The notes under the pieces were generated by a model. That model made no database searches, was not told the DNA's origin, and worked only from the letters and a program-made list of their open reading frames with translations. Source: DASUBN01 sp035465695 (GTDB lineage Bacteria > Pseudomonadota > Gammaproteobacteria > Natronospirales > REEB76). Taken from it: DNA of 64,000 nt. The stretch covers positions 1-64,000 of the forward strand of contig DATIVR010000017.1 of the NCBI GenBank assembly GCA_035465695.1, in the 5' to 3' direction. The position numbers were made by a program, and so were the translations under genes. Below are positions 34,575-42,830 of this stretch, one piece after another (position 1 is the first letter of the stretch; each line of letters starts with the position of its first letter).

Positions 34575-37030
34575 GCCTTGGCTGCGGCCTTGGAGGGGAA
34601 AGGATGCGTGCCAAGGTCCATCGGATCGAAGTCATCCACCGCCACGATCTCGGCGGTGAGCTCGTCGAGCCGGGCCATATCCGCGGCTTCCTTCGCGTCG
34701 ATGACGCCGGCCCGTTGGGCCGCGGCGGCCACGGTCGCGCCGCGCGCCACCTCTAGCGTGCCCTTCTTCTCCGCCTCGCGGATGCGCCGCTCCACCGGCT
34801 CGAGCCTGGTGGCGAGATCGAGGGCTTCCTTGAACATCCCCACCGGCGTGGTGTGATCCCCGGTATAGGTGTTGCGGGTCAGCCGCTCACGGGACGGCCC
34901 CGGCATGGAGATGAGTTCGGCGATCTCGTGACCCAACAGGTCGGAAGGAGCCGAATACATGCGACCGCGCGGGAATATGAGGAAGCGCAGCACCGCTGCG
35001 ACGAAGCGATTGGGGAAGTTGCGCAGGAAGGAATGCATCGATTCCTGCAGCCGATAGAGGGCGTCACGGCAGGCGTATTCCACGAGCGGCAGGTCCTCGG
35101 GCGGCCGGCCCTGGTCCTCGTAGCGTTTCAGCACCGACGAGGCTATGTACATGTAGCTCAGCATGTCGCCGAGGCGCGCCGAGAGCTTCTCCTTCTTCTT
35201 GAGCGAACCGCCGAGTGTCAGCATGGCGGCATCCGAGGCCAGTACGAACGCCGCGCTGAAGCGATTGATGTGCTGGTAGTAGCGCTCGGTGGGCGTGGCG
35301 ATGTGCACGCGGGTGAGCTTGGCGCTGGTGAGCGCCATCCACAGCGAGCGGGCCGCATTGCTGAAGGCCAGCCCCATGTGTCCGAACAGCGCCGCATCGA
35401 ACTCCAGTAACGCGCGGTGATGATCCTCATCGGCCGCCGCACGCATCTCTTTAAGCACATAAGGATGGCAGCGGATCGCGCCCTGGCCGTAGACCATCAG
35501 GTTACGGGTCAGGATGTTGGCGCCTTCCACCGTGATGGCGATGGGGATGGACTGATAGCCGCGGCCCAGGTAGTTCTTGGGGCCGAGCTGGATGCCCTTG
35601 CCGCCATGCATGTCCATGGCGTCGTTCCCCACCTGGCGTGCCATCTCGGTCACGTGCAGCTTGGAGATGGCGGCGCACACCGCGGGGGCTTCGCCCTGGT
35701 CGATGGCACCGGCGGTCATGGTGCGCACCGCCTCCATGGCATAGAGCGTACCGCCCATCCGGCCCAGCACCTCGTCGATACCGTCGAAGCGCGCGATGGG
35801 CAGATGGAACTGCTTGCGCACACGCGCGTAGGCGCCGGTGGTGTAGACGCCGAGACGCGCGGCGCCGGTGGTGTTGGAAGGCAGCGAGATGGCGCGGCCG
35901 GCCCCCAGGCACTCCATCAGCATGCGCCAGCCGTGACCGGCGCGCGGCAGTCCGCCGATGATGAAATCCAGCGGGACGAAGACGTCCTTGCCCTGGGTCG
36001 GGCCGTTCTGGAATGGCAGGTTGAGCGGGAAGTGGCGGCGTCCGATGCTGATGCCCGGCAGGTGTGGCGGGATGAGCGCGCAGGTGATGCCGTAATCCTC
36101 TTTATCGCCGATGAGGTGGTCCGGGTCATAGAGCTTGAAGGCGAGACCGAGCACCGTCGCGACGGGCGCCAGCGTGATGTAGCGCTTGTTCCAATTCAAG
36201 CGCATCCCCACGATCTCCTTGCCCTCCCATGTGCCTTTGCACACTACGCCTGAGTCCTTGATGGCGGCGGCATCGGAGCCCGCGTCCGGCGCGGTAAGCG
36301 CGAAGCACGGCACATCCTCGCCCGAGGCGAGTCGCGGCAGGTAATGGTTCTTCTGCTCCTCGGTGCCGTAGCGCAGCAGGAGCTCGGCGGGTCCCAGCGA
36401 GTTCGGCACCGCCACGATGGAAGCGCAGGTGGCGCTGCGGGTGGCGATCTTGGCCAGTATCTCCGAGTTCGCCAGCGCCGAGAACTCGCGGCCGCCGTAG
36501 CGCTTGGGGATGATCATGGCGAAGAAGCCGTTCTTCTTCAGATAGTCCCAGGCTTGGGGGGGCAGGTCGCACCATTCATGGGTGATCCGCCATTCATCCA
36601 GCATGGCGCAGAGCTCTTCCACTTCGTTGTCGAGGAAAGCCTGTTCCTCGCTGCTGATCCTCGGTGCCGGCGTGTTCAGCAGGCGCTTCCAGTTGGGACG
36701 GCCGCTGAAGAGTTCGCCGTCCCACCACACGGTGCCGGACTCGAGGGCGTCTGCCTCGGTCTGGGACATCTCCGGCATGATCTTGCGGAACACGTCCAAC
36801 AGTGGCCTGGAGATGAGTGCCTGGCGGATGGTGGGGATGTTGAGCGGCAGGGCCAGGAGCAGGAACACCAGCCAGAACAGGAACTTCAGCCAATCCGGTC
36901 CGGTGCCCGCCACTTGATAGATGGCGAGAAACACCAGATAGGTGCCGCTGGCGATGAGCAGGGGCACCCGCTGGTAGGTGAGGACCAAGGTGCCGCCGAT
37001 GAAGATGACGAGCCAAAGCAGGGTAAGCAT
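34571..37030 (-). CDS. fadE: Acyl-CoA dehydrogenase, FadE type
   Basis: The 819-residue protein matches the large membrane-associated FadE of gammaproteobacteria (about 814 residues in E. coli). N-terminal hydrophobic helices (about 1-75) precede the dehydrogenase core: FAMIIPKRYGGREFS, CFALTAPDAGSDAA (FAD/substrate loop) and DMHGGKGIQLGPKNYLGRGYQ, and the long C-terminal DUF1974 region. It performs the first step of fatty-acid beta-oxidation, acyl-CoA to enoyl-CoA. It precedes the DUF4286-DUF3667 gene with a 4-bp overlap and follows the thioesterase gene by 55 bases. Confidence 0.95.
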   Translation of the reverse strand: MLTLLWLVIFIGGTLVLTYQRVPLLIASGTYLVFLAIYQVAGTGPDWLKFLFWLVFLLLALPLNIPTIRQALISRPLLDVFRKIMPEMSQTEADALESGTVWWDGELFSGRPNWKRLLNTPAPRISSEEQAFLDNEVEELCAMLDEWRITHEWCDLPPQAWDYLKKNGFFAMIIPKRYGGREFSALANSEILAKIATRSATCASIVAVPNSLGPAELLLRYGTEEQKNHYLPRLASGEDVPCFALTAPDAGSDAAAIKDSGVVCKGTWEGKEIVGMRLNWNKRYITLAPVATVLGLAFKLYDPDHLIGDKEDYGITCALIPPHLPGISIGRRHFPLNLPFQNGPTQGKDVFVPLDFIIGGLPRAGHGWRMLMECLGAGRAISLPSNTTGAARLGVYTTGAYARVRKQFHLPIARFDGIDEVLGRMGGTLYAMEAVRTMTAGAIDQGEAPAVCAAISKLHVTEMARQVGNDAMDMHGGKGIQLGPKNYLGRGYQSIPIAITVEGANILTRNLMVYGQGAIRCHPYVLKEMRAAADEDHHRALLEFDAALFGHMGLAFSNAARSLWMALTSAKLTRVHIATPTERYYQHINRFSAAFVLASDAAMLTLGGSLKKKEKLSARLGDMLSYMYIASSVLKRYEDQGRPPEDLPLVEYACRDALYRLQESMHSFLRNFPNRFVAAVLRFLIFPRGRMYSAPSDLLGHEIAELISMPGPSRERLTRNTYTGDHTTPVGMFKEALDLATRLEPVERRIREAEKKGTLEVARGATVAAAAQRAGVIDAKEAADMARLDELTAEIVAVDDFDPMDLGTHPFPSKAAAKA

Positions 37031-37085
37031 GGGATCCCCATATATGCGCCGGCTGGAACGGGTTAAATATTAACCCGGCCGGCCC

Positions 37086-37508
37086 TTAGCCGCCCTTGAG
37101 TTTCTGCAGCAGTGCCGGCGGAAAGGCCACCGCCTTCTGCGCCTTGAAATCGAAGCAAACCACCCCGGTGCGGGCTTCCGCCACCACAGCCTGCGCTTTG
37201 CTCACTCTATAGAAGAATGTGCAGCTGCGGCTCTGGAACTCATCGCTTGCCACCTCGATGGTGAGGATGTCGCCGTAGAAGGCCTGGGAACGATAGACCA
37301 CCGCAGCATCGGCGATCACGAAACCGACCCCGTCAGCGCCGATCTCATCGGCCCCCAGGGACCGGATATACCGGCGGCGCGCCTCGTGGATCAGTCCCAG
37401 CACTTGGTCGTTACCGACGTGGTTGCCGTAGTTGAGGTCGCCGACCCGCACTTCCAGCGTGGTGCTGAAAGGGAAACGGGCGGGTAATTCGATCTCAACA
37501 CGGACCAT
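37086..37508 (-). CDS. Hot-dog fold acyl-CoA thioesterase (4HBT family)
   Basis: A 140-residue hot-dog protein with VRVGDLNYGNHVGNDQVLGLIHEAR, the thioesterase segment whose Asp/Asn and His positions correspond to the YbgC/4HBT active site, and a second half VIADAAVVYRSQAFYGDILTIEV. It would hydrolyse acyl-CoA thioesters in the cytoplasm. Its neighbourhood (FadE on one side, malate dehydrogenase on the other) fits acyl-CoA metabolism. An AAGG ribosome site lies 10 bases before the ATG, close to the mdh terminator hairpin, so its promoter or read-through is unclear. Confidence 0.87.
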   Translation of the reverse strand: MVRVEIELPARFPFSTTLEVRVGDLNYGNHVGNDQVLGLIHEARRRYIRSLGADEIGADGVGFVIADAAVVYRSQAFYGDILTIEVASDEFQSRSCTFFYRVSKAQAVVAEARTGVVCFDFKAQKAVAFPPALLQKLKGG

Positions 37509-37526
37509 GGCATACCTTATATAGAG

Positions 37527-37550
37527 AAAGGCCGCCTGGTGGCGGCCTTT
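37527..37550 (-). terminator. Terminator after mdh
   Basis: Perfect 10-bp arms AAAGGCCGCC and GGCGGCCTTT with a four-base loop, ten bases past the mdh stop. The arm ends in TTT on either strand, so it can stop transcription in both directions. The thioesterase start is 18 bases further on. Confidence 0.85.
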
Positions 37551-37559
37551 CGATTCGGC

Positions 37560-38549
37560 TCAGTTCGGGAGCAGGTCCTTCACGCCCTCGCGCTCCTCGC
37601 GCAGCTCCTGTTCGGTAGCCTGCATGCGCTGTCTGGAGAAGTCGTCGATCTTCAGGTTCTTGACGATCTTCCACTGGCCCTTGCTACAGGTGACGGGATA
37701 GCCGTAGATGATGCCCTTCTTGATGCCGTAGCTGCCGTCGGCCGGCACCGCCATGCTCACCCAGTCGCCCTTCGGCGTGCCCAGCGCCCAATCGCGCATG
37801 TGGTCTATGGCGGCGGAGGCGGCGGAGGCCGCCGAGGAGGCGCCACGGGCCTTGATGATGGCCGCGCCGCGCTGCTGCACCGTGGGGATGAAGTCGCTCT
37901 CGATCCAGATCTGATCCACCAGTTTGGCGGCGAGTTTGCCCTTCACCGTCGCCGAACGGATGTCCGGATACTGGGTGGAGGAGTGGTTGCCCCAGATCGT
38001 CATGCGCTTGATGTCAGTGACGTGCTTGCCGGTCTTGGCGGCAAGCTGCGACATGGCGCGATTGTGGTCCAGACGCATCATGGCGCTGAAGTTCTTGGCG
38101 GGGATGCGCGGCGCGTTGGAGGACGCGATCAAGGCGTTGGTATTGGCGGGATTGCCCACCACCAGCACCTTCACGTTCTTCTTCGCCGCGGCATTCAATG
38201 CCTTGCCCTGGGCGGAGAAGATCTTGGCATTCTCCAGGAGCAGGTCCTTGCGCTCCATGCCGGGGCCGCGCGGGCGCGCGCCCACCAACAGGGCATAGTC
38301 GGCATCTTTGAACGCCACTTCAGCATTATCGGAGGCCACCACCCCCGCCAGCAGCGGGTAAGCGCCGTCGTTCAGTTCCATCACCACGCCGTTCAGGGCG
38401 GGCAGGGCGGGGGTCACTTCCAGGAGTTGCAAGATCACGGGTTGCTTGGGGCCCAGCATGTCGCCGGCGGCGATGCGGAAGATGAGCTGGTAGCCGATCT
38501 GACCGGCGGCGCCGGTGACGGCGACCCGGACGGGTTTCTTGTTAGCCAT
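37560..38549 (-). CDS. mdh: Malate dehydrogenase
   Basis: The 329-residue enzyme interconverts malate and oxaloacetate with NAD in the TCA cycle. Motifs: VTGAAGQIGYQLIFRIA (Rossmann loop), GARPRGPGMERKDLL (mobile loop with substrate-binding arginines), VVGNPANTNALIA and MTIWGNHSSTQYPD carrying the catalytic His. Its length and sequence match the cytosolic-like MDH group found in many proteobacteria, not the E. coli-type enzyme. A TAAAAT -10-like element is 58 bases upstream and a strong terminator follows, suggesting a single-gene unit. Confidence 0.96.
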   Translation of the reverse strand: MANKKPVRVAVTGAAGQIGYQLIFRIAAGDMLGPKQPVILQLLEVTPALPALNGVVMELNDGAYPLLAGVVASDNAEVAFKDADYALLVGARPRGPGMERKDLLLENAKIFSAQGKALNAAAKKNVKVLVVGNPANTNALIASSNAPRIPAKNFSAMMRLDHNRAMSQLAAKTGKHVTDIKRMTIWGNHSSTQYPDIRSATVKGKLAAKLVDQIWIESDFIPTVQQRGAAIIKARGASSAASAASAAIDHMRDWALGTPKGDWVSMAVPADGSYGIKKGIIYGYPVTCSKGQWKIVKNLKIDDFSRQRMQATEQELREEREGVKDLLPN

Positions 38550-38606
38550 GCGGTGAGACTCCGTGAATGCTGTGCGAGGGATTGCGCCAGGCGCGAAAGG
38601 GACGCG

Positions 38607-38612
38607 ATTTTA
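38607..38612 (-). promoter_or_regulatory. Putative -10 of mdh (TAAAAT)
   Basis: TAAAAT on the minus strand (one mismatch to TATAAT) lies 58 bases upstream of the mdh ATG with a GC-rich discriminator. No convincing -35 is visible, so the call is tentative. Confidence 0.4.
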
Positions 38613-38820
38613 GCACCCGCCTCGCGGCTGACTTCATCGGGATCTTCGCGGCCGCCCGTGGGCAGGACGGGACGGCGGGTGTCATATGGGTGTTATGGCC
38701 GAACCGCGCGAACACCTGTTCTCGCGCACATAATCAGGCTGTCGTGGCGGCCGTCAGATCAATCTAACCCTTTGTTTTACAAGACTAAATTAAACAATGG
38801 AGAAATTTTCTCCAGGACAC

Positions 38821-38861
38821 TTGCTTTCCCTGTGTTTGGTGTTATAGTTAGCTACAACACC
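38821..38861 (+). promoter_or_regulatory. Promoter with embedded YtrA-type operator GGTG-N16-CACC
   Basis: A -35-like TTGCTT (38821-38826) and a -10 TATAGT (38843-38848), 16 bases apart, precede the first gene of the GntR/ABC cluster. The -10 lies inside a nearly perfect inverted repeat (38838-38861; arms GGTGTTATAG and CTACAACACC, one mismatch, four-base centre). A repressor bound there would exclude RNA polymerase. From memory, GGTG-N16-CACC is the architecture reported for a YtrA-type GntR regulator in Xanthomonas. The GntR gene of this operon is the obvious binder. Confidence 0.75.
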
Positions 38862-38916
38862 ACTACGGAACGGCCCCGCTATCGGGACCGCAGGACAGAG
38901 AGAGAAGGAGAGTGCC

Positions 38917-39468
38917 ATGAACATGAATCGCATCGCCAAAGTGAGCGCCGCCGTTGCCTTAGGACTGGGTCTCCTGGGGGCGAGCCTGGCTGCCGACGCC
39001 GCCAGCGCCCGCAGCACCGCTGCCCGGTCCCAGAGTGGCGGCGTCGGCTATTCGTCTGCCTCCAGCAAGGTGATCCACTTAAACACCATCCTGGTGACCC
39101 GCGCCGACGTGGCAGGGATCGCCGAGCCGAAGGCTCAAGCGGCTTATGGCCGCACGGCCTACCTCGGCAGCATCCAGGTCACTGCCAGCGACAGCGCCGA
39201 AGCACGGGCTGCGGCTGCCAGCGTCAAGCCGGGTACGGTGTTCCTGGGAGCGGTGGTGGTCACCGCCAAGGACAGCGAAGAAGCTCGTTATGCCGTGGCC
39301 CAGGCCGCTGCTCAGCCGGGCACCGCCTTCCTCGGCACCGTGGAAGTCACCGCCCGGGACACCAAGCCGGCTTTCGTAGGCAAGACCGTCGTCGCCCTGC
39401 GCCGCATCGGCCGCAACGCCATGGTCTCCATGATCAGCGCGCTGGCCTTCGTGCGGGTAGGCGGCTAA
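38917..39468 (+). CDS. Exported protein with four internal repeats, first gene of the GntR/ABC cluster
   Basis: A 183-residue protein with a signal peptide (about 1-28). The mature part has four repeats of 27-30 residues starting near 51, 81, 108 and 137. The shared core is an aromatic-Leu-Gly turn, a beta-strand ending in VTA and an acidic DSxEAR helix start (for example VFLGAVVVTAKDSEEAR and AFLGTVEVTARDTK). The last ~25 residues form a hydrophobic helix-like tail. I do not recognise the family. A strong AGAAGGAGA ribosome site precedes the ATG. It is the first gene after the YtrA-type operator, so it should be the most strongly regulated product of the cluster. Confidence 0.82.
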   Translation: MNMNRIAKVSAAVALGLGLLGASLAADAASARSTAARSQSGGVGYSSASSKVIHLNTILVTRADVAGIAEPKAQAAYGRTAYLGSIQVTASDSAEARAAAASVKPGTVFLGAVVVTAKDSEEARYAVAQAAAQPGTAFLGTVEVTARDTKPAFVGKTVVALRRIGRNAMVSMISALAFVRVGG

Positions 39469-39512
39469 GGTAGCGGCGGGCTACTCAACTATAGAGCTAT
39501 AGCAGCGAGGCT

Positions 39513-39887
39513 ATGGACATGGAACCGAACTGGAGCGACAACCAACCGATATACCGCCAACTGCGGGATCGGGTGGTGGCCATGATCCTCGAGGACGCCC
39601 TTAAGGAGGGCGACCCGCTGCCCTCCGTGCGCTCGGTAGCGGCCGAATATCAGATCAATCCACTCACGGTGCTGAAAGGCTACCAGTCGCTGGTGGATGA
39701 AGGCCTGGTGGAGAAGCGCCGCGGCCTGGGCATGTTCGTGAAGGAAGGCGCCCGCAAGAGCCTGATGAAGAACGAGCGTGAGCAGTTCCTGAAGGCGGAA
39801 TGGCCGCAGATCCTGCAGCGTATACAGAGATTGGGGCTGGACCTGATGGAACTGGCCCGCGAAGCGGAAAAAGGAAGCAAGTCATGA
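39513..39887 (+). CDS. GntR family transcriptional repressor, YtrA subfamily
   Basis: The 124-residue protein has an N-terminal winged HTH (about 10-78; PIYRQLRDRVVAMILE, DPLPSVRSVAAEYQINPLTVLKGYQ, VEKRRGLGMFV) and only a short helical C-terminal tail of about 45 residues, the hallmark of the YtrA branch that is always linked to ABC transporters. It probably represses its own operon through the site at 38838-38861. A second symmetric element, CTATAG-AG-CTATAG (39489-39502), lies just before the gene. The stop overlaps the ATG of the ATPase (ATGA). The inducer is unknown; in Bacillus the ytr operon responds to cell-wall antibiotics. Confidence 0.92.
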   Translation: MDMEPNWSDNQPIYRQLRDRVVAMILEDALKEGDPLPSVRSVAAEYQINPLTVLKGYQSLVDEGLVEKRRGLGMFVKEGARKSLMKNEREQFLKAEWPQILQRIQRLGLDLMELAREAEKGSKS

Positions 39888-40741
39888 GCATGCTAGTCAA
39901 GGCCAGCGGCCTCACCAAGCGCTACGGCACCACCACCGCGCTGGACCACGTGGATTTCCAGATCGAAGAAGGTCGCATCGTGGGCCTGATCGGCCCCAAT
40001 GGCGCGGGCAAGACCACGGCACTCAAGGCCATCCTCGGCCTCACCGAATTCGAGGGCGAGCTGGACGTGTTGGGCCATGACCCGCGCCAGGCCCGGCACA
40101 ACCTGATGCGCGACGTCTGCTTCATCGCCGACGTGGCGGTGCTGCCGCGCTGGCTCAAGGTCAGCAATGCCATCGATTACGTGGAAGCAGTGCATCCCGG
40201 CTTCAGCCGCGAACGCGCCATGCACTTCCTCGATCGCACCAAGATCAAGCAGAAGTCCAAGGTAGGCGAACTCTCCAAGGGCATGGTCACGCAGCTGCAT
40301 CTGGCGCTGATCATGGCCATCGACGTGAAGCTCCTGGTGCTGGATGAACCGACCCTGGGTCTCGACATCCTGTACCGCAAGGAGTTCTACACCAGCCTGC
40401 TCAATGATTATTTCGACGGCCATCGCACCATCCTGGTCACCACCCACCAGGTGGAAGAGATCGAGAAGATCCTGACTCATCTGATGTTCATCGACGGCGG
40501 CCGCGTCACCTTGGACCGCTCCATGGACGAGGTGGCGGAGGAATACACCGAGGTGCTGGTGGCCCAGGACAAGGCCGCCGCCGCCCAGGCCATGAAACCA
40601 CTCTACGAGCGCGAGGTGTTCGGCAAGAAGCTGTTCCTGTTCGAGGGTGTCTCGCGGGAGGAACTGGCCAAGCTCGGTGAGATCCACACCCCGAGTGTCG
40701 CCGACATCTTCGTGGCGAAGGTCAAAGGAGGCATGCAATGA
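39884..40741 (+). CDS. ABC transporter ATP-binding protein
   Basis: A 285-residue ABC ATPase with Walker A GPNGAGKTT (about 38-46), signature LSKGM in place of LSGGQ, Walker B LLVLDEPTLGLD and the switch histidine in VTTHQVEE. The C-terminal 70 residues form a regulatory extension as in YtrB/BcrA-like proteins. The chosen ATG overlaps the repressor stop; an upstream in-frame start at 39800 would lie wholly inside the repressor gene. It should energise the adjacent permease. The substrate is not shown by sequence; drug or envelope peptide export is the usual guess. Confidence 0.94.
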   Translation: MSMLVKASGLTKRYGTTTALDHVDFQIEEGRIVGLIGPNGAGKTTALKAILGLTEFEGELDVLGHDPRQARHNLMRDVCFIADVAVLPRWLKVSNAIDYVEAVHPGFSRERAMHFLDRTKIKQKSKVGELSKGMVTQLHLALIMAIDVKLLVLDEPTLGLDILYRKEFYTSLLNDYFDGHRTILVTTHQVEEIEKILTHLMFIDGGRVTLDRSMDEVAEEYTEVLVAQDKAAAAQAMKPLYEREVFGKKLFLFEGVSREELAKLGEIHTPSVADIFVAKVKGGMQ

Positions 40742-41697
40742 AAGCCGGTGCCATGCAGGTCAACAAGATGCTCATCCGCCGGGAGTTCTGGGAGAACCGC
40801 TCGCTGTGGATCGTGTCGGTGGCGGTGGCAGGCATCCTCACCTTGCTCTCCGTCTACATGCTGGTGGCCATACTCATCGGCCACAACCAGACCGTAAACA
40901 ATGTGGATTTCGCCAACGGCGCGCACTTCCAGATAGACCAGCTGCCGGACTTTCGCGATGCCGACTCCGATGCGGCCAACGCCTTCATGCGTATCGGTAC
41001 CCTGACGCTGGGAGCGATGTTCAGCTTCATCATGCAGATCGTGGTGTTCTTCTACCTGCTGGACAGTCTGTACGCGGACCGCCGCGACCGCAGCATCCTC
41101 TTCTGGCGCTCCATGCCGGTGTCGGACGCCCGCACCGTGCTGGCCAAGCTCGCCACCGCCCTGCTCAGCGTCACCGCCATCACCTTCGTGGTGACCATCG
41201 CCTTCGAGTTGGTGCTGGTGGTGTTGGGGCTGATCCTGGGGTCGGTGATGGGCACGCATCCCTTCGCGCTGTTGGCCCATCCCTGGGCCTTCATCAGCGC
41301 CTGGTTGTTGCTGGCCTATGGGCTGATCGTCGCGGCCATCTGGTACCTGCCGTTCTACGGGTGGTACATGCTGGCCTCTAGCTGGGCCAAGAAGGCTCCG
41401 TTCCTGTGGGCGGTGCTGGTGCCGGTGGGCATCATGGGCGCCGAGGGCTGGGTGTTCCATACCGCCAACTTCGCCCGGATGATCTGGGGCTACAAGCAGC
41501 GCTGGCTCACCCTGGCTTTCAACGTCGACCCGCTACACATGAAACACAGCCTGGACGACGTGACCCTGGGCTCCGTGTTCACCATCGGTAACCTGGGAGA
41601 GCTGTTCGCGAGCCCCAGCCTGTGGGTCGGTCTCGCGGTGGCAGCGGCATTCATCTACGGCGCCATCTGGCTGCGCCGCAAGCGCAACGAGATCTGA
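40738..41697 (+). CDS. ABC-2 type permease subunit
   Basis: The 319-residue membrane protein begins with an amphipathic KMLIRREFWENRSLW segment typical of ABC-2 permeases and has six hydrophobic helices: about 24-48, 98-120, 144-170, 184-208, 220-238 and 290-312. A larger soluble loop follows helix one (about 50-90). It overlaps the ATPase stop by four bases and forms the transporter with it. Confidence 0.9.
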   Translation: MKAGAMQVNKMLIRREFWENRSLWIVSVAVAGILTLLSVYMLVAILIGHNQTVNNVDFANGAHFQIDQLPDFRDADSDAANAFMRIGTLTLGAMFSFIMQIVVFFYLLDSLYADRRDRSILFWRSMPVSDARTVLAKLATALLSVTAITFVVTIAFELVLVVLGLILGSVMGTHPFALLAHPWAFISAWLLLAYGLIVAAIWYLPFYGWYMLASSWAKKAPFLWAVLVPVGIMGAEGWVFHTANFARMIWGYKQRWLTLAFNVDPLHMKHSLDDVTLGSVFTIGNLGELFASPSLWVGLAVAAAFIYGAIWLRRKRNEI

Positions 41698-41728
41698 TCT
41701 CTCAATATATAGATAACGGAGCCCATAC

Positions 41729-42055
41729 ATGCGACGCATCCTCGTGACCCTGACTCTCTGTGCGGCCGTGGCCAACCTGGGCGGCTGTGTGCTGGCCCTC
41801 GGCAACGGCGGCGGCGACGATTCCAACTGGAGTTCCTCGGAACATCGGGACACCAGCCTGGCCCGCGCCATCCGCTCCGGCCTGGACGCTGACCCGGCGA
41901 CGCACGAAGCGGACCTCAGCGTCTCGACCGACGGCGGCCGCGTGTATCTGCACGGCACGGTGCATGCGCCTGAGACGCTGGAGAAAGCGGTACAGATCGC
42001 GCTGGCCAACCCGGATACCACCAGCGTGCGTTGTCATATCGATGTGATCCGCTGA
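41729..42055 (+). CDS. Small BON-domain-like lipoprotein
   Basis: A 108-residue lipoprotein with lipobox LGGC (cysteine about 20) and a short BON-like domain: DTSLARAIRSGLDADPATHEADLSV, then VYLHGTVHAPETLEKAVQIA and a last strand RCHIDVI. BON domains bind phospholipid surfaces and are common in envelope-stress proteins such as OsmY. It sits 32 bases behind the permease; an ACGGAG ribosome site precedes the ATG. Confidence 0.82.
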   Translation: MRRILVTLTLCAAVANLGGCVLALGNGGGDDSNWSSSEHRDTSLARAIRSGLDADPATHEADLSVSTDGGRVYLHGTVHAPETLEKAVQIALANPDTTSVRCHIDVIR

Positions 42056-42080
42056 CGACCTCGGCTCGGGAGTTGCGCCC

Positions 42081-42830
42081 ATGAAGCACATCGCCGCTTT
42101 GTTGTTGCTATCGGCCCTGCCCCTGGCCGCCCATGCAGAGCCGACGTCCTCCATGCCGCGGATCCTGAAGTCGGAACTGGCTGCCACCGGCATCAACGGC
42201 GTGGCCTTGGAAGTGGGGGTGGGTGAACTGCACGTCACCACGTCCAATGACGACAAGGTGCATGTGCAAGTGACCTTGCGCCACAAGGAACGTCAGTTCC
42301 TGTGGTTCTTCCACTGGATGGACGGTGGCAGCGCGAGCCAGATCGCCGCGGCCACGATCCAACAGAAGCGCGGCGGTGACCGCCTGACGTTGTCGCTCAG
42401 CTATCCCCACAGCGGCGATGACGACATGAAGCAGGAATGGGATGTACAGATACCACCACGCCTGAGGCTCGACGCCACCATGGAGGTGGGCGACCTCGGG
42501 GTGGATGGCGTGAGCGGTGGCGTGACTGCCAGGCTCAATGTGGGTGAGGTGAGCATCGATGTGCCGCAGGGCAGCATCGACGCCAGCGTGGATGTGGGCG
42601 AGATCCGCGCCAAGACCGCCACCGCCAAACGTGGGAAGATCCAGCTCATCACTAACATCGGCGACGCGATGCTGGTGATACAGGGTTCCGAGAGCGGCTA
42701 TCATGACCACGGCGGTCTTGGCACCCGGGTGTCCTTGGACGGTTCCGGTCCCGACGCAGTGCAACTCAAGGTCAACATCGGCGACGTGTCCTTGCACGTG
42801 ACGCCGGCGGATAAGGAAATAACCAGATGA
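42081..42830 (+). CDS. Exported DUF4097-like protein
   Basis: A 249-residue protein with a signal peptide (about 1-19, LAAHAEP). The mature part consists of short beta-strands with repeated VGEV/VGEL/IGDV turns (VGVGELHVTT, EVGDLGVDGV, NVGEVSIDV, DVGEIRAKT, NIGDVSLHV), a beta-helix-like fold of the DUF4097 type. The last four bases overlap the next gene (ATGA), and that gene encodes a similar protein. The two may interact; the function is unknown. Confidence 0.83.
   Translation: MKHIAALLLLSALPLAAHAEPTSSMPRILKSELAATGINGVALEVGVGELHVTTSNDDKVHVQVTLRHKERQFLWFFHWMDGGSASQIAAATIQQKRGGDRLTLSLSYPHSGDDDMKQEWDVQIPPRLRLDATMEVGDLGVDGVSGGVTARLNVGEVSIDVPQGSIDASVDVGEIRAKTATAKRGKIQLITNIGDAMLVIQGSESGYHDHGGLGTRVSLDGSGPDAVQLKVNIGDVSLHVTPADKEITR

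Larger units (their letters stand above)
38550..38916. other. 367-bp divergent intergenic region (mdh / GntR cluster)
   Basis: No gene is seen here. It holds the mdh promoter region on the left, the YtrA-type promoter/operator on the right, and an 8-bp inverted pair CACCCGCC/GGCGGGTG at 38614-38621 and 38674-38681 separated by 52 bases. The stretch 38758-38830 is AT-rich compared with the surroundings. Confidence 0.6.
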
